Source: Oscillospiraceae bacterium
GTDB taxonomy: Bacteria > Bacillota > Clostridia > Oscillospirales > Ruminococcaceae
Direction: 5' to 3'
NCBI GenBank assembly: GCA_017536625.1
Contig: JAFXGY010000031.1
Span: forward strand, 1-64,000
DNA length: 64,000 nt
The translations under genes and the position numbers were made by a program. The stretch's first letter is position 1, and the number at the start of each line of letters is the position of its first letter. Below are positions 36,806 through 46,000 of the stretch, piece after piece. The notes below the pieces were generated by a model that was given only the letters and a program-made list of their open reading frames with translations, was not told where the DNA came from and did no database searches.

Positions 36806-37498
36806 TTACACAAATCTTGCGGGGTTGATCTTTACGCCGGGGCCCATGGTTGCGGAAACAACGCAGGATTTAACGTACTGACCTTTTGCTGCTGCGGGTT
36901 TTGCTTTAACAATTGCACCCATAAGAGTGTCAAAGTTTTCCTGGAGTTTTTCAACGCCAAAGGAAGCTTTACCGATCGGGCAGTGGATGATGTTGGTTTT
37001 GTCGAGACGATACTCGATTTTACCTGCTTTAGCTTCTTTAACAGCTTTAGCAACATCGGGGGTTACGGTACCTGCTTTGGGGTTAGGCATAAGGCCTCTC
37101 GGGCCAAGGATTTTACCGAGTCTACCAACAACGCCCATCATATCGGGAGAAGCGATAACTACGTCAAAATCCATCCAACCTTCGGACATGATTTTCTGCA
37201 TATATTCTTCTGCACCGGCATATTCAGCGCCTGCATCGAGAGCAGCCTGAACTTTGTCGCCTTTTGCGAAAACAAGAACTTTAACTTCTTTACCGGTTCC
37301 GTTAGGAAGAACTACTGCACCACGAACCTGCTGGTCTGCGTGACGGGAGTCAACGCCAAGACGAACATGGCATTCAACGGTTTCGTCGAATTTTGCGGTT
37401 GCAGTTTTGCAAGCGAGCTCGAGAGCTTCGTTTGCTTCATAGAGTTTAGCATGTTCAACAAGCTTAGTGCTTTCAACATATTTTTTTCCGTGTTTCAT
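36806..37498 (-). CDS. rplA: 50S ribosomal protein L1
   Basis: A 230-residue protein of the L1 stalk, which helps E-site tRNA leave. The L1 signature '[11 protein letters not shown]' and '[10 protein letters not shown]' are present, and the length is typical. AAGGAGG precedes the ATG. It follows rplK by 19 bp and is the last gene of the rpmG-secE-nusG-rplK-rplA operon; rplJ-rplL, normally next, are elsewhere (54.5 kb, plus strand). Confidence 0.97.
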   Translation of the reverse strand: MKHGKKYVESTKLVEHAKLYEANEALELACKTATAKFDETVECHVRLGVDSRHADQQVRGAVVLPNGTGKEVKVLVFAKGDKVQAALDAGAEYAGAEEYMQKIMSEGWMDFDVVIASPDMMGVVGRLGKILGPRGLMPNPKAGTVTPDVAKAVKEAKAGKIEYRLDKTNIIHCPIGKASFGVEKLQENFDTLMGAIVKAKPAAAKGQYVKSCVVSATMGPGVKINPARFV

Positions 37499-37517
37499 TA
37501 ATGCTAACCTCCTTCAC

Positions 37518-37943
37518 TTAGTCTTCAACGGTAACGCCCATGGAACGAGCGGTACCAGCTACCATGCTCATTGCTGCTTCAACAGATGCTGCGTTGAGGT
37601 CAGGCATCTTGGTTTCAGCAATTTTGCGGCACTGTTCGGAAGTGATGGATGCTACTTTGGTCTTGTTCGGAACACCGGAAGCCTTGGTGATGTTAGCAGC
37701 TTTTTTGATAAGAACTGCTGCCGGAGGGGTTTTGGTGATGAACGAGAAGCTGTGGTCAGCATAAACAGTGATAACGACAGGAATTACCATGCCGATATCG
37801 TTTTTGGTGCGTTCGTTGAATTCTTTGGTGAACGCCATGATGTTTACACCGTGCTGGCCAAGTGCAGGGCCAACAGGCGGTGCGGGAGTGGCTTTGCCAC
37901 CGGGGATCTGCAGCTTAATTAAGCCGATAACTTTCTGTGCCAT
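37518..37943 (-). CDS. rplK: 50S ribosomal protein L11
   Basis: A 141-residue protein of the GTPase-associated centre. The conserved '[19 protein letters not shown]' stretch and proline-rich N-terminus are intact. The start at 37943 ('MAQKVIG') is chosen because GGAGG lies nine bases upstream and the length is then canonical; a TTG at 37961 would include the ribosome site. Confidence 0.97.
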   Translation of the reverse strand: MAQKVIGLIKLQIPGGKATPAPPVGPALGQHGVNIMAFTKEFNERTKNDIGMVIPVVITVYADHSFSFITKTPPAAVLIKKAANITKASGVPNKTKVASITSEQCRKIAETKMPDLNAASVEAAMSMVAGTARSMGVTVED

Positions 37944-38072
37944 GTTTTTACAAACCTCCAACCATTACGTGGTCAAACGGAACTGATTGAACAAATTTTC
38001 AGTCCCTCCCACACGCAGAATAACTATATTCCGCGTTCGCCGGCCGTTTTGGCCGACTACCTCAAAAAGTAA

Positions 38073-38594
38073 TCAATCTTTGCGGGCAACCTGTTCGAGT
38101 TCAAGCTCTGCAGCTGTATCGCGTCCGAACATGGAAACGATAACACGAACTTTATTTGCGGCAAGGTCGATGCTTTCGACTTTACCTTCAAAGCCCTCAA
38201 GCGGACCACCTACAATGGATACGATGTCACCTACGGCATATTTAACTTCAACCGATTTGGATCCGATTCCGAGTTTTGCAACCTCTTCATCGCTGAGCGG
38301 AACAGGTTTCGAAGCAGGACCAACAAAGCCGGTTACACCGCGGGTATTTCTGACAACGTACCAGGATTCGTCCGTAAGGATCATCTTAACAAGGACATAG
38401 CCCGGAAAAATTTTGCGTTCCACTTCACGCTTTTTGTTGTCGTTTACCTCAACGATAGTTTCGGTCGGTACACTTACGTCAAAAATAAGATCTTTAAAAC
38501 GCTTATTTTCGATAACCTTTTCGATATTTTCGGATACTTTATTTTCATATCCGGAATATGTGTGGACAACATACCATTTAGGAGTTTCAGACAT
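38073..38594 (-). CDS. nusG: Transcription termination/antitermination protein NusG
   Basis: A 173-residue elongation factor that binds RNA polymerase and links it to Rho or ribosomes. It has the NGN domain ('WYVVHTYSGYENKV', 'IFPGYVLVKM') and a C-terminal KOW motif ('GDIVSIVGGPLEGFEGKV'). The start at 38594 has AAGGAA upstream. Between it and rplK lies a 129-bp gap with no clear terminator. Confidence 0.97.
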   Translation of the reverse strand: MSETPKWYVVHTYSGYENKVSENIEKVIENKRFKDLIFDVSVPTETIVEVNDNKKREVERKIFPGYVLVKMILTDESWYVVRNTRGVTGFVGPASKPVPLSDEEVAKLGIGSKSVEVKYAVGDIVSIVGGPLEGFEGKVESIDLAANKVRVIVSMFGRDTAAELELEQVARKD

Positions 38595-38616
38595 AAAACT
38601 TAGTTCCTTTCGCGCA

Positions 38617-38838
38617 TTAAGAGCCGAAGAACAGCCTGAGAACAAGACCGAAGAAATAGTCTATAAGGCTGATACCGATCGAAGAAATAATAACGACTAC
38701 AATAACAACAATGGTGTTGTTGATGACCTGTTTTTTGGTGGGCCAAACAACTTTTTTAAGTTCACCAAAGATGTCTTTGAAGAAACGTTTTACTTTCGAG
38801 AAGAAGGACGGCTTTTTCGCAGTTTTTTCATTAGCCAC
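38617..38838 (-). CDS. secE: Preprotein translocase subunit SecE
   Basis: A 73-residue single-span SecE that stabilises SecY in the translocon. The amphipathic helix with 'ELKKVVWPTKKQV' is followed by one membrane segment (about residues 42-65). It is placed between rpmG and nusG, as in most bacteria. Confidence 0.95.
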   Translation of the reverse strand: MANEKTAKKPSFFSKVKRFFKDIFGELKKVVWPTKKQVINNTIVVIVVVIISSIGISLIDYFFGLVLRLFFGS

Positions 38839-38858
38839 TGTAATAATTCCTTCCTTTC

Positions 38859-39008
38859 TTACTTCGTCTCTTTGTGGAGCGTGTGTTTACGACAGAACCT
38901 GCAATATTTTTTCATTTCAAGTCTGTCAGGATCGTTCTTTTTGTTTTTCATGGTAGTGTAGTTGCGTTGTTTGCACTCAGTGCATGCCAACACTATTTTG
39001 ACTCGCAT
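38859..39008 (-). CDS. rpmG: 50S ribosomal protein L33
   Basis: A 49-residue protein found by reading the minus strand: it begins [12 protein letters not shown], has the second cysteine pair in 'KYCRFCRKH', and ends with HKETK. The four cysteines make it the zinc-containing (C+) form of L33. The ATG at 39006-39008 has AGGAGG upstream and the stop lies 20 bp before secE. It is the first gene of the operon, directly after a near-consensus promoter. Confidence 0.95.
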   Translation of the reverse strand: MRVKIVLACTECKQRNYTTMKNKKNDPDRLEMKKYCRFCRKHTLHKETK

Positions 39009-39103
39009 TGCGGCACCTCCTGATTCTTGGAATTTTTGCCTCCCTCAATTAAAAGGACGCTGGTTTTTTGCGCAAAAAAATAAACCCTTTTAGAGGTATA
39101 GTC

Positions 39104-39132
39104 AGTATACCACAAAGTAAAGGGCTCGTCAA
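39104..39132 (-). promoter_or_regulatory. Sigma-A promoter of the rpmG-secE-nusG-rplKA operon
   Basis: On minus, TTGACG (39127-39132) and TATACT (39104-39109) are separated by 17 bp. The remaining ~150 bp up to spoIVB is A/T-rich; I see no further element in it. Confidence 0.82.
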
Positions 39133-39280
39133 GTATTTTTTTGAAAATATTTCTAAAATATTTAATATATTTATTACAACATTATTATATGTTATTTTTA
39201 AGCAATAATCAAGCAAAACTTTCACCCGAATATAAAATAACATTTCGCGCAAAAATAATGAAGAAGGAGGCGGAATTATT

Positions 39281-40486
39281 TTGATTTATAAATCAGCAAG
39301 AAAAACAGCGGCGGCTTTTATTGTGATAACATCAATAATCGCATCCGCTGTTTTTTGTTTCCAACATTTTTTGCCGGACAGATTTTTTGTTAATGATACA
39401 GAAGATTTTTCATACTCTTCGCTTTATAAAAACTTCATAAATTTTGATTTCGAAAGCAATAAGGCAAAAGCCGTTTTCAGTCAGACCAAAAACACGGCTG
39501 TATGCAAAGCAAAATTTATGGGGGTATTCCCTATCAAGGAAGTTTCCGTAACCGTAACGGACGAAAAAATCGTAAAGGTTTGCGGAACTCCATTCGGAGT
39601 GAAAATGTTTACCGACGGGGTTCTTGTTGTGGGATTTTCAAGAATTGAATGTGCTGCGGGTTCTCTCTGCCCCGCTGTTGATGCAGGACTTCTTGAAGGC
39701 GATGTATTGAAAGCCATCGATGGAGAACCCGTAAAAACCAACGAAGATGCCGCAGAAAAAATCAAGAATTCCGGCGGAAGGAAGCTTAGCCTTCTTATAG
39801 AACGCGATGGAAAGGATATCATTATTTCAGTAAAACCGGAAATGCTCGCTGATAAAAGCGGTTATAAGGCAGGATTTTGGGTTAGGGACAGTTCCGCAGG
39901 TATTGGTACACTGACTTTCTACGACCCCCAAACGCTGTTTTTTGCCGGATTAGGGCACGCTGTCTGTGATATTGATACAGGCGAAGTTCTTCCGCTCCTC
40001 AGCGGAGAAATCGTTCCTGCGGCAATTACAAGCGTCAAAAAAGGCAAAGCAGGTGCTCCTGGGGAACTTGGCGGAACATTTACCGGCAATAAAAACATCG
40101 GTATTGTAAAAACAAACAACGAAACCGGACTTTTCGGGGTATTGGATTACGAAATCGAAGGAACTTCAGCTCCCATTGCTCATAAACAGGATATTTATGA
40201 AGGCGAAGCCGTTATCATCTCAACTATTGATGGAATAAAAGCAAAGGAATACGATATAGTCATCGAAAAAGTCAGCCTTTCTGACGAAAGCAAAACAAAA
40301 AATATGGTAATAAAAGTCGTTGATGAAGATCTTATCGAAGCAACCGGTGGCATCGTTCAGGGAATGAGCGGCTCCCCTATTCTTCAGGACGGAAACCTTA
40401 TCGGCGCGGTAACACATGTTTTCGTTAATGACCCTACGAAAGGATACGGGATTTTTATTGAAAATATGATGGAATCAGCCAAATAA
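39281..40486 (+). CDS. spoIVB: SpoIVB peptidase (stage IV sporulation protein B)
   Basis: A 401-residue secreted serine peptidase made in the forespore that signals to the SpoIVFA/SpoIVFB complex to activate sigma-K. A membrane/signal segment (residues 10-30) is followed by a PDZ domain (about 110-190, 'AVDAGLLEGDVLKAIDGEPV') and an S55 domain with catalytic His in 'GLGHAVCD' near 225 and Ser in 'GMSGSP' near 364. The start is TTG with AAGGAGG upstream. spo0A, which usually follows spoIVB directly, is 5.5 kb away here. Confidence 0.95.
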   Translation: MIYKSARKTAAAFIVITSIIASAVFCFQHFLPDRFFVNDTEDFSYSSLYKNFINFDFESNKAKAVFSQTKNTAVCKAKFMGVFPIKEVSVTVTDEKIVKVCGTPFGVKMFTDGVLVVGFSRIECAAGSLCPAVDAGLLEGDVLKAIDGEPVKTNEDAAEKIKNSGGRKLSLLIERDGKDIIISVKPEMLADKSGYKAGFWVRDSSAGIGTLTFYDPQTLFFAGLGHAVCDIDTGEVLPLLSGEIVPAAITSVKKGKAGAPGELGGTFTGNKNIGIVKTNNETGLFGVLDYEIEGTSAPIAHKQDIYEGEAVIISTIDGIKAKEYDIVIEKVSLSDESKTKNMVIKVVDEDLIEATGGIVQGMSGSPILQDGNLIGAVTHVFVNDPTKGYGIFIENMMESAK

Positions 40487-40490
40487 TCTT

Positions 40491-40533
40491 AAACAGGTAA
40501 TGCAATGAGTGTTTCGTTGTATTACCTGTTTTT
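40491..40533 (+). terminator. Intrinsic terminator after spoIVB
   Basis: An 11-bp perfect stem (40491-40501 with 40521-40531), extended by further pairs, is followed by a short T run. Confidence 0.75.
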
Positions 40534-40650
40534 CACTGCAAAAAAACTAATGACACTTTTAGTATCATCAATTCCACAAATCGTTTCTTTATTTTATAAA
40601 AATCTTCTGTTAATCTGTTTTTAAAAATTAATCAGAAAGGATTTAATAAA

Positions 40651-41310
40651 ATGAAAAAAGAAACAAAGTATTATCTTTTGACAGGTTTTCTTCTGCTTGT
40701 TTTATTTGCAGTTTTTACGGCTGCAGTGCAAAATTTTGACGTCCAGCTTAATGAAGCAACCAAAACAGAAGTCGGATTCGGCACACTTAATTTTTGGTTT
40801 CACAAAATAACAGGTGTTAATATGCTTTTCTATCATATTACCGATTGGCTGGGACTTGTTCCAATCTTTATATGCTTTCTTTTTGGTGCGCTCGGCTTTA
40901 TTCAGCTTATGAAAAGAAGAAGCGTTTTTAAAGTTGATTGCGATATTCTTCTTCTCGGAGTTTATTACATAATCGTTATTTTCTTCTATCTGACCTTTGA
41001 GACAATTCCAATAAATTACCGACCGATTCTGATAGAAGGTCGTCTTGAACTTTCCTACCCTTCATCGACCGCTTTGCTTGTTATATCTGTCATACCGACG
41101 CTTGTTTTGGAAGCAAAGCGTAGGCTGAAAAATCAAATAGTTATTATAATAATTACCTTTTCAAGCGTTGTATTCGCAGTATTTATTGTAATAGGAAGAC
41201 TTATTTCCGGCGTTCATTGGCTCACCGATATAATTGGCTCACTTTTATTCAGCGGTGGGTTGTATTCTGCGCTGAAAGCAACTATGATATTATGTTGCAA
41301 GGATAAATAA
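40651..41310 (+). CDS. PAP2-superfamily membrane protein with altered motif
   Basis: A 219-residue protein with about six membrane segments. The third PAP2 motif is clear ('GRLISGVHWLTDIIGS', with R and H near residues 183 and 190). In the second motif, normally P-S-S/G-H, the histidine is replaced: 'YPSSTALL' near residue 134. PAP2 enzymes remove phosphate from membrane lipids such as undecaprenyl pyrophosphate; loss of the motif 2 histidine, the general acid, would weaken or abolish activity. AGAAAGGA precedes the ATG. It lies 15 bp before the next HTH gene. Confidence 0.75.
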   Translation: MKKETKYYLLTGFLLLVLFAVFTAAVQNFDVQLNEATKTEVGFGTLNFWFHKITGVNMLFYHITDWLGLVPIFICFLFGALGFIQLMKRRSVFKVDCDILLLGVYYIIVIFFYLTFETIPINYRPILIEGRLELSYPSSTALLVISVIPTLVLEAKRRLKNQIVIIIITFSSVVFAVFIVIGRLISGVHWLTDIIGSLLFSGGLYSALKATMILCCKDK

Positions 41311-41327
41311 TAAGAAGGTGCTTTTTG

Positions 41328-41951
41328 ATGGAATTTTGTGAAAAACTTCAGGAATTGAGGAAAAGCAAAGGACTTACTCAGGAAGAACTTGCCGAAGTTT
41401 TATATGTTTCCAGAACCGCCGTTTCAAAATGGGAATCAGGACGCGGACTTCCTAACATCGATTCGCTGAAAGAGATTTCAGCTTATTTTTCGGTAAGCAT
41501 TGACGATTTGTTATCTGCGGATAAAATCATTTTCATCGCAGAAAAAGAAAAAAAGTCCTGCATCAAAAGTATTTGCGATCTGCTTTTTGGACTTATGGAT
41601 ATTCTTTCGTTTCTGCTGATAATTCTTCCCCTTTATCCGAAAACTGTTGACAGCTTTGTTTATTCTGTGAATCTTTTCAAATATACGGAAACAACTTCTT
41701 TTAATCTTTCTGTTTATTGGACGATATTTCTTTCTCTTACCATTTCCGGAATTGTAAAATTGATTTCGGATAAACTGAAAATTTATAAAATTTCGAAGTT
41801 TATAACAGTTTGTTCCGTCTTAATAAACATTACAGCAGTTTTATACCTTGCTCTATCAAAAGAACCTTATGCCGTAACGGTTATATTCCTTATTTTGCTT
41901 ATCAAGTTTTTTCTTCTTTTTAAAATTTCAAAAACCACAGGCTTTATATAA
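41328..41951 (+). CDS. XRE-family HTH regulator with membrane domain
   Basis: A 207-residue protein with an N-terminal Cro/C1 helix-turn-helix ('LTQEELAEVLYVSRTAVSKW') and four hydrophobic segments from about residue 82 onward. The ATG at 41328 is favoured over a TTG three bases earlier because of its spacing to GAAGGTG. It follows the PAP2-like gene by 17 bp, so it may regulate or sense with that membrane protein. The signal is unknown. Confidence 0.82.
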   Translation: MEFCEKLQELRKSKGLTQEELAEVLYVSRTAVSKWESGRGLPNIDSLKEISAYFSVSIDDLLSADKIIFIAEKEKKSCIKSICDLLFGLMDILSFLLIILPLYPKTVDSFVYSVNLFKYTETTSFNLSVYWTIFLSLTISGIVKLISDKLKIYKISKFITVCSVLINITAVLYLALSKEPYAVTVIFLILLIKFFLLFKISKTTGFI

Positions 41952-42062
41952 AAATGAAACAAAGCAGAGTTTTTTTCTCTGCCATATTCTATTTTTCCCG
42001 TCTTGTAATCAGCAACTATTTTATTTATAATATGTTTATATTGCTGATCAAGGAGGCACCGT

Positions 42063-42407
42063 ATGCAAGTTACAATAAATGAACTCGAATCCTATCTTGA
42101 TAATCTTTACAGCGGAAAAGTAGGCGAACAGAGCCTTTTTATGAAGCTTGTTGAGGAAATGGGCGAAACCGCCGAAATACTCAATAAAAAATCCGGCAGA
42201 AAGGCCGATGACGGCACCGATTTGCAAACAGAACTCGGCAATGAACTTGCGGATATTATCCACTATACCGTTGCCATAGCCGCTGTAAACGGACTTGATT
42301 TGAATGAGATAATTATGGAAAAGGATAAAAAGGCATCAATAAAATACAAAAGAGAAGAAAATCTTGAAGCTTTTATTTCAGAATTTTCCGGAGGTCAGCA
42401 TGGATAA
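42063..42407 (+). CDS. MazG-like nucleotide pyrophosphohydrolase
   Basis: A 114-residue all-alpha NTP pyrophosphatase. The metal-binding pattern 'KLVEEMGETAEIL' (E-E-x-x-E) and 'ELGNELADIIHYTV' (E-x-x-D) matches MazG/dCTPase-like proteins that clear non-canonical nucleotides. The precise nucleotide is unknown. AAGGAGG precedes the ATG. The end overlaps the CPBP protease start by 8 bp, so the two are co-translated. Confidence 0.82.
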   Translation: MQVTINELESYLDNLYSGKVGEQSLFMKLVEEMGETAEILNKKSGRKADDGTDLQTELGNELADIIHYTVAIAAVNGLDLNEIIMEKDKKASIKYKREENLEAFISEFSGGQHG

Positions 42408-43401
42408 GACGGAACTTGAATATGCTTTTGAACGAATTGAACACATGGAAAAGCTGTTCGATGAAACGCGATTAATATTTAATAATAACCCCTCCTGCGT
42501 TTCCGAACCTTCTTTTCAGAAAAAGATTTCCCTGCTCACTCAATATTTGGAAAGCGGAACCTGGCTTCGGGATTACGGACTTGATGAAAAAGGACTTCTT
42601 CCCGCCGAACTCAAAAGAGGAATTCTTTCCGAAGACGGACTTTATAATTTCATCTGCGACGTTGAAAACGCTTCGAAACGAAAAACAGATATTTTATACA
42701 GATTTTTTGAAAAGGACGAAATCCTTTTTGCGGTGCTTTGGATAATTATTTATGTAATCGGCTTCAGCACCGCAGACAGCATTTCCGAAAACATCGGAAT
42801 ACCGAAACTTATAACATCAATATTCGGGTTTATTCTTTCCGCGGTAATCGTTCTTTTTGCGAAAAAGAACAGACTTTTGGAATATTTCGGTCTTTGCAAA
42901 ACAGAAACCAAACCAAAGGATTTTCTTTTCTTCATTCCTCTTGCAATCGTTTCGACTGCGAGTATCTGGGGCGGATTTTCGTTTGATGTCGCACCACTTG
43001 CCGCATTTTTCGGCGTTATTAGCATGTGTTTTGTGGGCTTCATCGAGGAAATTATTTTCCGTGGGATGCTGTTCAGCGGAATGGCCAAAAACGGGATAAA
43101 ATCCGCAATTATCGTTTCGTCCCTAACCTTCGGATTCGGTCATATTATTAATCTTCTTATGGGCGCACCCGTTTTTGAAACAATGCTGCAGCTTATATAT
43201 GCATCCGCAGCGGGATTTTGCTATACTGCAATTTTTTATCGCGGAAAAAGCATAATCCCCTGCATCATTTCTCATGCGGTTATCAATTCCCTCAGTATTT
43301 TCGGCGCGGAAGTCGGTGCGGAGGGGCAAATTATCATTTCCGCAGTGCAAACAGTAATTAACCTTGGTTACGGAATCTGGGTTCTTAAAAAATGCAGATA
43401 G
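42400..43401 (+). CDS. CPBP family intramembrane metalloprotease
   Basis: A 333-residue protein with a soluble N-terminal part (about 115 residues) and then about seven to eight membrane segments. It has the CPBP (Abi/CAAX protease-like) motifs: 'FIEEIIFRG' (E-E-x3-R near residue 217), 'FGFGHIIN' with the second-motif His, and 'ISHAVIN'. Members process or sort membrane proteins; some protect against bacteriocins. The start at 42400 has GGAGG five bases upstream, inside the MazG-like gene. A terminator follows. Confidence 0.85.
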   Translation: MDKTELEYAFERIEHMEKLFDETRLIFNNNPSCVSEPSFQKKISLLTQYLESGTWLRDYGLDEKGLLPAELKRGILSEDGLYNFICDVENASKRKTDILYRFFEKDEILFAVLWIIIYVIGFSTADSISENIGIPKLITSIFGFILSAVIVLFAKKNRLLEYFGLCKTETKPKDFLFFIPLAIVSTASIWGGFSFDVAPLAAFFGVISMCFVGFIEEIIFRGMLFSGMAKNGIKSAIIVSSLTFGFGHIINLLMGAPVFETMLQLIYASAAGFCYTAIFYRGKSIIPCIISHAVINSLSIFGAEVGAEGQIIISAVQTVINLGYGIWVLKKCR

Positions 43402-43402
43402 A

Positions 43403-43436
43403 AAAAGAGCGTGCACAAAAGTGCATGCTCTTTTTT
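43403..43436. terminator. Bidirectional terminator between convergent genes
   Basis: A 14-bp stem with one G-U pair (43403-43416 with 43421-43434) and A/T runs on both sides. Confidence 0.85.
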
Positions 43437-43444
43437 ATTACATA

Positions 43445-44251
43445 TTACTTTTTCCTCAATTCCCAAAAAGCAACCGCGCTTGCGGCGGCAACATTAAGCG
43501 AATCCACCCCATGCGCCATAGGAATTTTTACTGTATAGTCGCAATTCGCTATGGTTTTCGGCGAAAGCCCATCCCCTTCTGTTCCAAGGACTATCGCAAG
43601 TTTTTCTTCTTTGGCAAGGCGCTCATCATCAATGCTCAAAGTATCATCGCAAAGAGCCATCGCGGCGGTTTTAAAGCCAAGTTTTTTCAGTTCTTCCTGC
43701 CAGTTTTCTCCGACAAAAGTCCACGGAACCTGAAAAGCCGTGCCCATGCTCACCCTTATTGCTCTTCGGTAAAGAGGATTGCTGCAGCCCGATGTCAAAA
43801 TAACCCCATCTATGTTAAGCGCAGCAGCGGAACGGATTATTGCACCGATGTTGGTTGGATTCATAACGTCTTCGAGCACGGCGATTCTTTGAGCACCGAA
43901 ACAAATATCTTCTGTGCTCAAAAGCGGTTTTCTGCGCATTGCGCAAAGAAGTCCTCTTGTAAGCGGAAAGCCGGTAAGTTCCTTCAGAACATCAAATTCT
44001 GCCGCATAAACCGGGATTTCTCCGCAGCGGGAGATAACTCCACTTGCTTCACCATTTATTGTTCTTCTTTCCACAAGAATCGAAATAGGCTCATATCCTG
44101 CATCAAGGGCACGTTCAATTACCTTTGGACTTTCCGCAACGAAAATTCCCTTTTCAGGAAATTCCCTGTTAAGGAGCTGAACCTCCGTAAGCCTTGCGTA
44201 AATATCAAGCTCCGGAGCGCTGAAATAGGTTATTTCAATGATATTCGGCAT
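43445..44251 (-). CDS. TrmH/SpoU family RNA 2'-O-ribose methyltransferase
   Basis: A 268-residue enzyme with an N-terminal substrate-binding domain and a C-terminal SPOUT domain. The knotted-fold motifs are visible: 'LEDVMNPTNIGAIIRSAAAL' (motif 1, abbreviated to N-P-x-N-x-G-x2-R), 'LGTEGDGLS' (motif 2) and 'IPMAHGVDSLNVAAAS' (motif 3). It methylates a ribose in rRNA or tRNA; the target is unknown. The start at 44251 has AAGGAGA upstream; an upstream ATG at 44311 has no ribosome site. Confidence 0.88.
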   Translation of the reverse strand: MPNIIEITYFSAPELDIYARLTEVQLLNREFPEKGIFVAESPKVIERALDAGYEPISILVERRTINGEASGVISRCGEIPVYAAEFDVLKELTGFPLTRGLLCAMRRKPLLSTEDICFGAQRIAVLEDVMNPTNIGAIIRSAAALNIDGVILTSGCSNPLYRRAIRVSMGTAFQVPWTFVGENWQEELKKLGFKTAAMALCDDTLSIDDERLAKEEKLAIVLGTEGDGLSPKTIANCDYTVKIPMAHGVDSLNVAAASAVAFWELRKK

Positions 44252-44427
44252 AAATATCTCCTTGAATTTAATATATATAAATATTATAATATTCGTATCC
44301 CATTGTGTCAAATGGATTAAAATATATTATTCCAAAAGCGAACTTCCTCTTTTCTTTCGAGCATGAAAACGATATCCGTGCTCATATTAAAAATAGCGAA
44401 AATAATTCCCGAAAGGTCAGAAAAAAT

Positions 44428-44898
44428 ATGAAACTTTTATTCAAACAGCGTTTTTTCTCATGGTTTTGCAGCTATGATATTTTTGACGAAGACGGAAACA
44501 CCGTTTATACCGTAGAAGGTCAGCTTTCATGGGGACATTGCCTCAAAATCTTCGACCGTGCCGGAAACGAGATTGGAACGGTCAAAGAACAGCTTTTCAC
44601 CTTCCTTCCGAAATTTGAAATGTATCTCGGGGAAAGCTATATGGGCTGTATAAGCAAGGAATTCACTTTTTTCAAGCCGAAATTCGATATTGACTGCAAT
44701 GGATGGCATATTGAAGGAGATTTCTTTGAATGGGATTACAGCATAATTGGTCCCAGGTGTGAAAATGTTGCAACGGTTTCAAAAGAACTTTGGAACTGGA
44801 CCGATACATACGTTATTGATATAAACGATCCGCGCGATGCCATTCCGGCGCTTATGCTTGTTCTTGCAATTGATGCCGAAAAATGTTCCAGAAACTGA
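44428..44898 (+). CDS. LURP-one/YxjI family protein
   Basis: A 156-residue protein of the LURP-one-related family, a tubby-like beta-barrel of unknown bacterial function that may bind phospholipid or act as a scaffold. The pattern 'YDIFDEDGNTVYTVEGQ' followed by 'IFDRAGNEIGTVKEQ' is diagnostic. The start at 44428 has GAAAGG upstream; an in-frame ATG at 44305 lacks a ribosome site and would overlap the divergent methyltransferase promoter region. It ends at a bidirectional terminator. Confidence 0.8.
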   Translation: MKLLFKQRFFSWFCSYDIFDEDGNTVYTVEGQLSWGHCLKIFDRAGNEIGTVKEQLFTFLPKFEMYLGESYMGCISKEFTFFKPKFDIDCNGWHIEGDFFEWDYSIIGPRCENVATVSKELWNWTDTYVIDINDPRDAIPALMLVLAIDAEKCSRN

Positions 44899-44906
44899 AT
44901 ATATCA

Positions 44907-44943
44907 AAAAAGCCTTTGCATTTAATTGCAAAGGCTTTTTTAT
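44907..44943. terminator. Bidirectional terminator between convergent genes
   Basis: A 14-bp perfect stem (44907-44920 with 44927-44940) with A and T runs on both sides. Confidence 0.9.
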
Positions 44944-44944
44944 T

Positions 44945-45760
44945 TTAGATATTGGTAAGAAGTTCTTTCATCCATGCACAAAGTTTTTCGCTTGCTTCAT
45001 TCGCAACCCGAACAACTTCTTCGTGGCTGTGTTTTACCGTTGCAATTCCAGTTGCCATGTTGGTTATGCAGGAAACGCCGAAAACTTTCATTCCAAGATA
45101 ATTTGCGCATATAGTTTCCGGAACGGTGCTCATACCGACTGCATCTGCACCGAGAACCGCAAAAGCACGGATTTCCGCTGCGGATTCATAACACGGTCCA
45201 TTGAAAAGAGCATAAACACCGGTTTTATAATCAATGCCGAGTTTTTCTGCCGCATTAACCGCTTTTTCACGAATGACAGGAGAATATGGTTCGGACATAT
45301 CCGGGAATCTCGGACCGAAGCGGTCGTCATTATCTCCGATAAGAGGATTTACTCTTATGAAGTTTATGTAGTTATCGATAATCATAAGATCACCGGGTTT
45401 AAAATCACGATTGACCCCGCCGGCGGCATTTGTAACTATCAAGTTTTCTATTCCGAGAAGTTTCATAACATAAAGCGGATAGCAAAGTTCGCGGGCAGAA
45501 AAGCCTTCATAAAAATGGAATCTTCCCTGCATCGCGGCAATAAGATTGCCTTCGATTTTACCAACAACAAAGTTCCCCGCATGCCCCGCAACGGAAGATT
45601 GCGGAAAATTCGGAATATCCTTATAAGGAATCACCGTTTTCTCTTCCATAAAATCAACGAGACCGCCAAGTCCGCTTCCGAGGATTATTGCAGTTTTAGG
45701 GATTTCGGAAAGCTTTTCCCTGATAAAATCTGCAGATTCTTTTACTTTTTCATAAGTCAT
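44945..45760 (-). CDS. punA: Purine nucleoside phosphorylase
   Basis: A 271-residue trimeric-type PNP that splits inosine or guanosine with phosphate for purine salvage. It shows the phosphate loop 'ILGSGLGGL' near residue 28, 'AGHAGNFVVG', 'QGRFHFYEG', 'VTNAAGG' near 113 and the base-binding 'YESAAEIRA' near 195. AGGAGG precedes the ATG. No purine riboswitch is seen in its short leader. Confidence 0.93.
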   Translation of the reverse strand: MTYEKVKESADFIREKLSEIPKTAIILGSGLGGLVDFMEEKTVIPYKDIPNFPQSSVAGHAGNFVVGKIEGNLIAAMQGRFHFYEGFSARELCYPLYVMKLLGIENLIVTNAAGGVNRDFKPGDLMIIDNYINFIRVNPLIGDNDDRFGPRFPDMSEPYSPVIREKAVNAAEKLGIDYKTGVYALFNGPCYESAAEIRAFAVLGADAVGMSTVPETICANYLGMKVFGVSCITNMATGIATVKHSHEEVVRVANEASEKLCAWMKELLTNI

Positions 45761-45865
45761 AATATCGCCTCCTTATCATCTGATTATATAATATGAAATT
45801 CGGCCATTTTCGTCAAGCATTTTATTTTTTAACAAAAATAATTTTGTAAATTTCTGGTAATTCTA

Positions 45866-45893
45866 TTGACAGTTTGGAAAAATATGGTATTAT
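45866..45893 (+). promoter_or_regulatory. Sigma-A-type promoter upstream of spo0A
   Basis: TTGACA (45866-45871) and TATTAT (45888-45893) are separated by 16 bp, about 108 bp before the spo0A start. I did not find a clear sigma-H promoter or a 0A box in this intergenic region. Confidence 0.65.
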
Positions 45894-46000
45894 TTACTCA
45901 TGGATATCCAATTAATAACATTTTAGTTAAATAATGGGATTTATCCGCATATGAATCCTGTCAAATAAAATATAAATAATGCGGAGAACAGGCGGAAAAA

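Noticed and set aside
45761..45840. A purine riboswitch before the purine nucleoside phosphorylase gene.
   Set aside because: No three-way-junction pattern or conserved loops are visible in the short leader.
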